A DNA stretch of 64,000 bases from Loxodes magnus (taxonomy: Eukaryota > Ciliophora > Karyorelictea > Loxodida > Loxodidae), in contig CAMPDV010001718.1 in the NCBI GenBank assembly GCA_946699065.1, positions 32,870 through 96,869 of the forward strand, read 5' to 3'. The position numbers were made by a program, and so were the translations under genes. Position 1 is the stretch's first letter. Every line of letters begins with the position of its first letter. This document shows, one piece after another, positions 56,236 to 64,000 of the stretch. Below the pieces are notes generated by a model. The model worked only from the letters and a program-made list of their open reading frames with translations, was not told the origin of the DNA and did not search any database.

Positions 56236-56280
56236 TTTCATTTTTAAGTTTGGAAGCTTTGATAAGATTATAAAGAGTAA
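56236..56280 (+). repeat. 45-bp truncated monomer (third copy)
   Basis: Partner of the 49023 unit at +7,213 bp, inherited through the large tandem duplication. Confidence 0.92.
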
Positions 56281-57763
56281 TTTCATTTTTAAGTTTGGAA
56301 GCTTTGATAAGATTATAAAGAGTAGTTAGTTTTGAAAGTAAAGTGAAGAAGAAAAGTAAGAAAAGAAGAGTAATTTCATTTTTAAGTTTGGAAGCTTTGA
56401 TAAGATTATAAAGAGTAGTTAGTTTTTCAAGTAAAGTGAAGAAGAAAAGTAAGAAAAGAAGAGTAATTTCATTTTTAAGTTTGGAAGCTTTGATAAGATT
56501 ATAAAGAGTAGTTAGTTTTTCAAGTAAAGTGAAGAAGAAAAGTAAGAAAAGAAGAGTAATTTCATTTTTAAGTTTGGAAGCTTTGATAAGATTATAAAGA
56601 GTAGTTAGTTTTGAAAGTAAAGTGAAGAAGAAAAGAAGAGTAATTTCATTTTTAAGTTTGGAAGCTTTGATAAGATTATAAAGAGTAGTTAGTTTTGAAA
56701 GTAAAGTGAAGAAGAAAAGTAAGAAAAGAAGAGTAATTTCATTTTTAAGTTTGGAAGCTTTGAAAGATTATAAAGAGTAGTTAGTTTTGAAAGTAAAGTG
56801 AAGAAGAAAAGTAAGAAAAGAAGAGTAATTTCATTTTTAAGTTTGGAAGCTTTGATAAGATTATAAAGAGTAGTTAGTTTTGAAAGTAAAGTGAAGAAGA
56901 AAAGTAAGAAAAGAAGAGTAATTTCATTTTTAAGTTTGGAAGCTTTGATAAGATTATAAAGAGTAGTTAGTTTTGAAAGTAAAGTGAAGAAGAAAAGTAA
57001 GAAAAGAAGAGTAATTTCATTTTTAAGTTTGGAAGCTTTGATATGATTATAAAGAGTAGTTAGTTTTGAAAGTAAAGTGAATAAGAAAAGTAAGAAAAGA
57101 AGAGTAATTTCATTTTTTAAGTCTGTAAGCTTTGATAAGATTATAAAGAGTTAGTTAGTTTTGAAAGTAAAGTGAAGAAGAAAAGTAAGAAAAGAAGAGT
57201 AATTTCATTTTTAAGTTTGGAAGCTTTGATAAGATTATAAAGAGTAGTTAGTTTTGAAAGTAAAGTGAATAAGAAAAGTAAGAAAAGAAGAGTAATTTCA
57301 TTTTTAAGTTTGGAAGCTTTGATAAGATTATAAAGAGTAGTTAGTTTTGAAAGTAAAGTGAAGAAGAAAAGTAAGAAAAGAAGAGTAATTTCATTTTTAA
57401 GTTTGGAAGCTTTGATAAGATTATAAAGAGTAGTTAGTTTTGAAAGTAAAGTGAATAAGAAAAGTAAGAAAAGAAGAGTAATTTCATTTTTAAGTTTGGA
57501 AGCTTTGATAAGATTATAAAGAGTTAGTTTTAAAAGTAAAGTGAATAAGAAAAGTAAGAAAAGAAGAGTAATTTAAGTTTTTAGTTATTAAGCTTTGATA
57601 AGATTGTAGTTATAAAGAGTAGTTAGTTTTGAAAGTAAAGTGAAGAAGAAAAGTAAGAAAAGAAGAGTAATTTCATTTTTAAGTTTGGAAGCTTTGATAA
57701 GATTATAAAGAGTAGTTAGTTTTGAAAGTAAAGTGAAGAAGAAAAGTAAGAAAAGAAGAGTAA

Positions 57764-57808
57764 TTTCATTTTTAAGTTTGGAAGCTTTGATAAGATTATA
57801 AAGAGTAA
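57764..57808 (+). repeat. 45-bp truncated monomer (fourth copy)
   Basis: Partner of the 50551 unit at +7,213 bp. All four 45-bp units therefore trace to one deletion, copied first at 1,528 bp and then at 7.2 kb. Confidence 0.92.
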
Positions 57809-59364
57809 TTTCATTTTTAAGTTTGGAAGCTTTGATAAGATTATAAAGAGTAGTTAGTTTTGAAAGTAAAGTGAAGAAGAAAAGTAAGAAAAGAAGAGTA
57901 ATTTCATTTTTAAGTTTGGAAGCTTTGATAAGATTATAAAGAGTAGTTAGTTTTGAAAGTAAAATGAAGAAGAAAAGTAAGAAAAGAAGAGTAATTTCAT
58001 TTTTAAGTTTGGAAGCTTTGATAAGATTATAAAGAGTAGTTAGTTTTGAAAGTAAAGTGAAGAAGAAAAGTAAGAAAAGAAGAGTAATTTCATTTTTAAG
58101 TTTGGAAGCTTTGATAAGATTATAAAGAGTAGTTAGTTTTGAAAGTAAAGTGAAGAAGAAAAGTAAGAAAAGAAGAGTAATTTCATTTTTAAGTTTGGAA
58201 GCTTTGATAAGATTATAAAGAGTAGTTAGTTTTGAAAGTAAAGTGAAGAAGAAAAGAAGAGTAATTTCATTTTTAAGTTTGGAAGCTTTGATAAGATTAT
58301 AAAGAGTAGTTAGTTTTGAAAGTAAAGTGAAGAAGAAAAGTAAGAAAAGAAGAGTAATTTCATTTTTAAGTTTGGAAGCTTTGATAAGATTATAAAGAGT
58401 AGTTAGTTTTGAAAGTAAAGTGAAGAAGAAAAGTAAGAAAAGAAGAGTAATTTCATTTTTAAGTTTGGAAGCTTTGATATGATTATAAAGAGTAGTTAGT
58501 TTTGAAAGTAAAGTGAAGAAGAAAAGTAAGAAAAGAAGAGTAATTTCATTTTTAAGTTTGGAAGCTTTGATAAGATTATAAAGAGTAGTTAGTTTTGAAA
58601 GTAAAGTGAAGAAGAAAAGTAAGAAAAGAAGAGTAATTTAAGTTTTTAAGTTATTAAGCTTTGATAAGAGTTATAATGAGCAGTTAGTTTTTAAAGTGAA
58701 TAAGAAAAGTAAGAAAAGAAGAGTAATTTCATTTTTAAGTTTGGAAGCTTTGATAAGATTATAAGAGTTAGTTTTAAAAGTAAAGTGAATAAGAAAAGTA
58801 AGAAAAGAAGAGTAATTTAAGTTTTTAGTTATTAAGCTTTGATAAGAGTTATAATGAGTAGTTAGTTTTAAAAGTGAAGAAGAAAAGTAAGAAAAGAAGA
58901 GTAATTTAAGTTTTTAAGTCTGTAAGCTTTGATAAGATTATAAAGAGTTAGTTTTAAAAGAAAATGTGAATAAGAAAAGTAAGAAAAGAAGAGTAATTTC
59001 ATTTTTTAAGTCTGTAAGCTTTGATAAGATTATAAAGAGTTAGTTAGTTTTGAAAGTAAAGTGAAGAAGAAAAGTAAGAAAAGAAGAGTAAATTCATTTT
59101 TAAGTTTGGAAGCTTTGATAAGATTATAAAGAGTAGTTAGTTTTGAAAGTAAAGTGAAGAAGAAAAGTAAGAAAAGAAGAGTAATTTCATTTTTAAGTTT
59201 GGAAGCTTTGATAAGATTATAAAGAGTAGTTAGTTTTGAAAGTAAAGTGAATAAGAAAAGTAAGAAAAGAAGAGTAATTTCATTTTTAAGTTTGGAAGCT
59301 TTGATAAGATTATAAAGAGTTAGTTTTAAAAGTAAAGTGAATAAGAAAAGTAAGAAAAGAAGAG

Positions 59365-61740
59365 TAATTTAAGTTTTTAGTTATTAAGCTTTGATAAGAT
59401 TGTAGTTATAAAGAGTAGTTAGTTTTGAAAGTAAAGTGAAGAAGAAAAGTAAGAAAAGAAGAGTAATTTCATTTTTAAGTTTGGAAGCTTTGATAAGATT
59501 ATAAAGAGTAGTTAGTTTTGAAAGTAAAGTGAAGAAGAAAAGTAAGAAAAGAAGAGTAATTTCATTTTTAAGTTTGGAAGCTTTGATAAGATTATAAAGA
59601 GTAGTTAGTTTTGAAAGTAAAGTGAAGAAGAAAAGTAAGAAAAGAAGAGTAATTTCATTTTTAAGTTTGGAAGCTTTGATAAGATTATAAAGAGTAGTTA
59701 GTTTTGAAAGTAAAATGAAGAAGAAAAGTAAGAAAAGAAGAGTAATTTCATTTTTAAGTTTGGAAGCTTTGATAAGATTATAAAGAGTAGTTAGTTTTGA
59801 AAGTAAAGTGAAGAAGAAAAGAAGAGTAATTTCATTTTTAAGTTTGGAAGCTTTGATAAGATTATAAAGAGTAGTTAGTTTTGAAAGTAAAGTGAAGAAG
59901 AAAAGTAAGAAAAGAAGAGTAATTTCATTTTTAAGTTTGGAAGCTTTGATATGATTATAAAGAGTAGTTAGTTTTGAAAGTAAAGTGAAGAAGAAAAGTA
60001 AGAAAAGAAGAGTAATTTCATTTTTAAGTTTGGAAGCTTTGATAAGATTATAAAGAGTAGTTAGTTTTGAAAGTAAAGTGAAGAAGAAAAGTAAGAAAAG
60101 AAGAGTAATTTCATTTTTAAGTTTGGAAGCTTTGAAAGATTATAAAGAGTAGTTAGTTTTGAAAGTAAAGTGAAGAAGAAAAGTAAGAAAAGAAGAGTAA
60201 TTTCATTTTTAAGTTTGGAAGCTTTGATAAGATTATAAAGAGTAGTTAGTTTTGAAAGTAAAGTGAAGAAGAAAAGAAGAGTAATTTCATTTTTAAGTTT
60301 GGAAGCTTTGATAAGATTATAAAGAGTAGTTAGTTTTGAAAGTAAAGTGAATAAGAAAAGTAAGAAAAGAAGAGTAATTTCATTTTTAAGTTTGGAAGCT
60401 TTGATAAGATTATAAAGAGTAGTTAGTTTTGAAAGTAAAGTGAAGAAGAAAAGTAAGAAAAGAAGAGTAATTTCATTTTTAAGTTTGGAAGCTTTGATAA
60501 GATTATAAAGAGTAGTTAGTTTTGAAAGTAAAGTGAAGAAGAAAAGTAAGAAAAGAAGAGTAATTTCATTTTTAAGTTTGGAAGCTTTGATAAGATTATA
60601 AAGAGTAGTTAGTTTTGAAAGTAAAGTGAAGAAGAAAAGTAAGAAAAGAAGAGTAATTTCATTTTTAAGTTTGGAAGCTTTGATAAGATTATAAAGAGTA
60701 GTTAGTTTTGAAAGTAAAGTGAAGAAGAAAAGTAAGAAAAGAAGAGTAATTTAAGTTTTTAGTTATTAAGCTTTGATAAGATTGTAGTTATAAAGAGTAG
60801 TTAGTTTTGAAAGTAAAGTGAAGAAGAAAAGTAAGAAAAGAAGAGTAATTTCATTTTTAAGTTTGGAAGCTTTGATAAGATTATAAAGAGTAGTTAGTTT
60901 TGAAAGTAAAGTGAAGAAGAAAAGTAAGAAAAGAAGAGTAATTTCATTTTTAAGTTTGGAAGCTTTGATAAGATTATAAAGAGTAGTTAGTTTTGAAAGT
61001 AAAGTGAAGAAGAAAAGTAAGAAAAGAAGAGTAATTTCATTTTTAAGTTTGGAAGCTTTGATAAGATTATAAAGAGTAGTTAGTTTTGAAAGTAAAATGA
61101 AGAAGAAAAGTAAGAAAAGAAGAGTAATTTCATTTTTAAGTTTGGAAGCTTTGATAAGATTATAAAGAGTAGTTAGTTTTGAAAGTAAAGTGAAGAAGAA
61201 AAGAAGAGTAATTTCATTTTTAAGTTTGGAAGCTTTGATAAGATTATAAAGAGTAGTTAGTTTTGAAAGTAAAGTGAAGAAGAAAAGTAAGAAAAGAAGA
61301 GTAATTTCATTTTTAAGTTTGGAAGCTTTGATATGATTATAAAGAGTAGTTAGTTTTGAAAGTAAAGTGAAGAAGAAAAGTAAGAAAAGAAGAGTAATTT
61401 CATTTTTAAGTTTGGAAGCTTTGATAAGATTATAAAGAGTAGTTAGTTTTGAAAGTAAAGTGAAGAAGAAAAGTAAGAAAAGAAGAGTAATTTCATTTTT
61501 AAGTTTGGAAGCTTTGAAAGATTATAAAGAGTAGTTAGTTTTGAAAGTAAAGTGAAGAAGAAAAGTAAGAAAAGAAGAGTAATTTCATTTTTAAGTTTGG
61601 AAGCTTTGAAAGATTATAAAGAGTAGTTAGTTTTGAAAGTAAAGTGAAGAAGAAAAGTAAGAAAAGAAGAGTAATTTCATTTTTAAGTTTGGAAGCTTTG
61701 ATAAGATTATAAAGAGTAGTTAGTTTTGAAAGTAAAGTGA
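59365..61740 (+). repeat. About 1,382-bp spaced duplication, third copy of a 52-kb segment
   Basis: The segment that starts with AGTTTTTAGTTATTAAGC near 59,370 recurs near 60,750: AAAATGAAG marks at 59711 and 61093 are 1,382 apart. The same segment stands near 52,150-53,147 in the first 7.2-kb copy (mark at 52498). The last copy has two successive CTTTGAAAG units (about 61,513 and 61,606), as in the first copy, while the middle one has a single such unit followed by an 84-bp unit. So the third copy was not simply made from the middle one in its present form. Confidence 0.78.
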
Positions 61741-61884
61741 ATAAGAAAAGTAAGAAAAGAAGAGTAATTTCATTTTTAAGTTTGGAAGCTTTGATAAGAT
61801 TATAAAGAGTAGTTAGTTTTGAAAGTAAAGTGAAGAAGAAAAGTAAGAAAAGAAGAGTAATTTCATTTTTAAGTTTGGAAGCTT

Positions 61885-63245
61885 TGATAAGATTATAAAG
61901 AGTTAGTTTTGAAAGTAAAGTGAAGAAGAAAAGTAAGAAAAGAAGAGTAATTTAAGTTTTTAAGTCTGTAAGCTTTGATAATATTATAAAGAGTAGTTAG
62001 TTTTGAAAGTAAAGTGAATAAGAAAAGTAAGAAAAGAAGAGTAATTTCATTTTTAAGTTTGGAAGCTTTGATAAGATTATAAAGAGTTAGTTTTAAAAGT
62101 AAAGTGAATAAGAAAAGTAAGAAAAGAAGAGTAATTTCATTTTTAAGTTTGGAAGCTTTGATAAGATTATAAAGAGTAGTTAGTTTTGAAAGTAAAGTGA
62201 ATAAGAAAAGTAAGAAAAGAAGAGTAATTTCATTTTTAAGTTTGGAAGCTTTGATAAGATTATAAAGAGTTAGTTTTAAAAGTAAAGTGAAGAAGAAAAG
62301 TAAGAAAAGAAGAGTAATTTAAGTTTTTAAGTCTGAAATCTTTGATAAGATTGTAGTTATAAAGAGTAGTTAGTTTTAAAAGTGAAGAAGAAAAGTAAGA
62401 AAAGAAGAGTAATTTAAGTTTTTAAGTTATTAAGCTTTGATAAGATTGTAGTTATAAAGAGTAGTTAGTTTTAAAAGTGAAGAAGAAAAGTAAGAAAAGA
62501 AGAGTAATTTCAGTTTTTAAGTCTGTAAGCTTTGTTAAGATTATAAAGAGTTAGTTTTGAAAATAAAGTGAAGAAGAAAAGTAAGAAAAGAAGAGTAATT
62601 TCAGTTTTTAAGTTATTAAGCTTTGATAAGAGTTATAAAGAGTAGTTAGTTTTAAAAGTGAAGAAGAAAAGTAAGAAAAGAAGAGTAATTTAAGTTTTTA
62701 AGTTATTAAGCTTTGATAAGAGTTATAATGAGTAGTTAGTTTTAAAAGTGAAGAAGAAAAGTAAGAAAAGAAGAGTAATTTAAGTTTTTAAGTCTGTAAG
62801 CTTTGATAAGATTATAAAGAGTTAGTTTTAAAAGAAAATATGAATAAGAAAAGTAAGAAAAGAAGAGTAATTTAATTTTTTAAGTCTGGAAGCTTTGATA
62901 AGATTATAAAGAGTAGTTAGTTTTGAAAATAAAGTGAATAAGAAAAGTAAGAAAAGAAGAGTAATTTCAGTTTTTAAGTTTGGAAGCTTTGATAAGATTA
63001 TAAAGAGTAGTTAGTTTTGAAAGTAAAGTGAAGAAGAAAAGTAAGAAAAGAAGAGTAATTTCATTTTTAAGTTTGGAAGCTTTGATAAGATTATAAAGAG
63101 TAGTTAGTTTTGAAAGTAAAGTGAAGAAGAAAAGTAAGAAAAGAAGAGTAATTTCATTTTTAAGTTTGGAAGCTTTGATATGATTATAAAGAGTAGTTAG
63201 TTTTGAAAGTAAAGTGAATAAGAAAAGTAAGAAAAGAAGAGTAAT
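61885..63245 (+). repeat. Distant copy of the 33.3-34.7 kb segment
   Basis: A TCTGTAAGCTTTGATAATATT unit at 61,951 matches one at 33,366 (GATAATATT at 61977 and 33392, offset 28,585). Then follow the same TCTGAAATC plus GATTGTAG unit (62,331 and 33,751), a TTTGTTAAG unit, class 2 units with AAAG and AATG, and a GAAAATATG unit at 62834 matching GAAAATGTG at 34252 (offset 28,582). The two segments part after the AGTTTTTAGTTATT unit near 63,250, where this copy lacks the chimeric monomer. Confidence 0.83.
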
Positions 63246-64000
63246 TTAAGTTTTTAGTTATTAAGCTTTGATAAGATTGTAGTTATAAAGAGTAGTTAGT
63301 TTTGAAAGTAAAGTGAAGAAGAAAAGTAAGAAAAGAAGAGTAATTTCATTTTTAAGTTTGGAAGCTTTGATAAGATTATAAAGAGTAGTTAGTTTTGAAA
63401 GTAAAGTGAAGAAGAAAAGTAAGAAAAGAAGAGTAATTTCATTTTTAAGTTTGGAAGCTTTGATAAGATTATAAAGAGTAGTTAGTTTTGAAAGTAAAGT
63501 GAAGAAGAAAAGTAAGAAAAGAAGAGTAATTTCATTTTTAAGTTTGGAAGCTTTGATAAGATTATAAAGAGTAGTTAGTTTTGAAAGTAAAATGAAGAAG
63601 AAAAGTAAGAAAAGAAGAGTAATTTCATTTTTAAGTTTGGAAGCTTTGATAAGATTATAAAGAGTAGTTAGTTTTGAAAGTAAAGTGAAGAAGAAAAGTA
63701 AGAAAAGAAGAGTAATTTCATTTTTAAGTTTGGAAGCTTTGATATGATTATAAAGAGTAGTTAGTTTTGAAAGTAAAGTGAAGAAGAAAAGTAAGAAAAG
63801 AAGAGTAATTTCATTTTTAAGTTTGGAAGCTTTGATAAGATTATAAAGAGTAGTTAGTTTTGAAAGTGAAGAAGAAAAGTAAGAAAAGAAGAGTAATTTA
63901 AGTTTTTAAGTCTGTAAGCTTTGATAAGATTATAAAGAGTAGTTAGTTTTGAAAGTAAAGTGAAGAAGAAAAGTAAGAAAAGAAGAGTAATTTCATTTTT
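63245..64000 (+). repeat. Right-end canonical run
   Basis: Class 1 units with one GATTGTAG unit at the start, an AAAATGAAG mark near 63,590, a GATATGATTAT unit near 63,743 and a shortened GAAAGTGAAG unit near 63,866 followed by TCTGTAAGC. The order resembles 37.7-38.3 kb and 53.2-53.4 kb. The array continues past the window edge and no flanking unique DNA appears. Confidence 0.85.

Larger units (their letters stand above)
53147..60230 (+). repeat. 7,212-bp higher-order unit, copy 2
   Basis: Adjoins copy 1 with no other sequence between. I noticed only a few differences in about 7 kb: TTTAAGTTTTTAAG near 55,770 against TTTCATTTTTAAG near 48,558, and GATATGATTAT at 58476 against GATAAATTTAT at 51263. 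Rare changes are shared, including two GTTACTTTTG units, AGTAAATTC and GAAGACG. Near the right end copy 1 has two 92-bp CTTTGAAAG units while copy 2 has one followed by an 84-bp unit, so the match stops near 60.2 kb. I did not align every base. Confidence 0.9.
1..64000 (+). repeat. AT-rich satellite array, 93-bp monomer, fills the window
   Basis: The window is one uninterrupted head-to-tail tandem array of about 690 monomers, all in one orientation. Successive canonical units are exactly 93 bp apart, for example the TGGAAGC motif at 1981, 2074 and 2167. Nearly every unit carries TAAGAAAAGAAGAGTAATTT, AAGCTT and TAGTTTT. By my count the canonical unit has 41 A, 29 T, 21 G and 2 C (24.7% GC, very strong G over C skew). 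No unique sequence, inverted block or inserted element was seen, and both edges fall inside the array. Arrays like this are known from eukaryotic heterochromatin and centromeres; that location is inference here. No stretch of the window contains a supportable gene. Confidence 0.98.

Noticed and set aside
1-64000. CRISPR array
   Set aside because: Regular spacing of a conserved string could suggest it, but there are no unique spacers: the DNA between conserved strings is itself repeated, and no cas genes are present.
1-64000. Retroelement, virus-like element or DNA transposon
   Set aside because: I saw no terminal repeats, target-site duplications, coding domains or break in the monomer pattern. 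The direct repeats present are the satellite itself.
1-64000. Telomere or simple-sequence repeat
   Set aside because: Purine strings such as GAAGAAGAAAAG look like a microsatellite locally, but each tract is under 30 bp and is embedded in a fixed 93-bp unit. No telomere-type hexamer or heptamer tandem was found.
1-64000. tRNA, rRNA or other structured RNA genes
   Set aside because: The sequence is about 25% GC with almost no C on the + strand, so it cannot form the GC-rich stems or conserved loops these RNAs need; no matching motif was seen.
1-64000. A mononucleosome-length (about 170 bp) true period
   Set aside because: Adjacent canonical units repeat at 93 bp and I see no consistent alternation of two monomer types that would make 186 bp the basic unit, so a dimer is kept only as an inference about chromatin.

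Overview
The whole window is one satellite DNA array. From base 1 to base 64000 it is a head-to-tail tandem repeat of an AT-rich monomer with a canonical length of 93 bp, roughly 690 copies, all in the same orientation. I found no gene, RNA gene, transposon, virus-like element, CRISPR array or unique spacer, and both window edges cut through monomers, so the array is longer than 64 kb. Such arrays are typical of eukaryotic centromeric, pericentromeric, subtelomeric or sex-chromosome heterochromatin. The sequence gives no basis for naming a species. The base composition (about 25% GC in the consensus) only suggests an AT-rich eukaryotic genome, and a bacterial origin is very unlikely.

The canonical monomer has a T-rich start (TTTCATTTTTAAG), a HindIII site (AAGCTT), an imperfect dyad (CTTTGATAAGATTATAAAG), a middle part (GTAGTTAGTTTTGAAAG) and a purine-rich end. 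That end holds a mirror repeat with arms AGAAGAAAAG and GAAAAGAAGA around TAA. The + strand of the consensus has 21 G but only 2 C. Diagnostic variants define monomer classes of 45, 84, 90, 92, 93, 94, 98 and 100 bp.

The classes are arranged in long nested higher-order repeats, which I traced by measuring distances between rare marker variants. From 0 to 30 kb, multi-monomer cassettes recur at uneven spacings (offsets of 4,264-4,357, 2,869, 4,706, 4,060, 3,775, 2,595 and 3,809 bp). From 30.5 to 33 kb there is a 1,190-bp tandem duplication. From 33 to 45.5 kb there is a 3,802-bp composite unit, the last part of which was re-duplicated as a 4,635-bp tandem pair. From 45.9 to about 60.2 kb there is a 7,212-bp near-identical tandem pair, with a third partial copy just after it. 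A segment at 33.3-34.7 kb reappears at 61.9-63.2 kb.

There are no gene products to act together. The coherent story is array evolution by unequal exchange and slippage at short direct repeats inside the monomer, and a repeated, strongly strand-asymmetric DNA unit that may adopt triplex, hairpin or curved forms. Whether the array is a centromere, is transcribed, or is inert cannot be decided from sequence alone.
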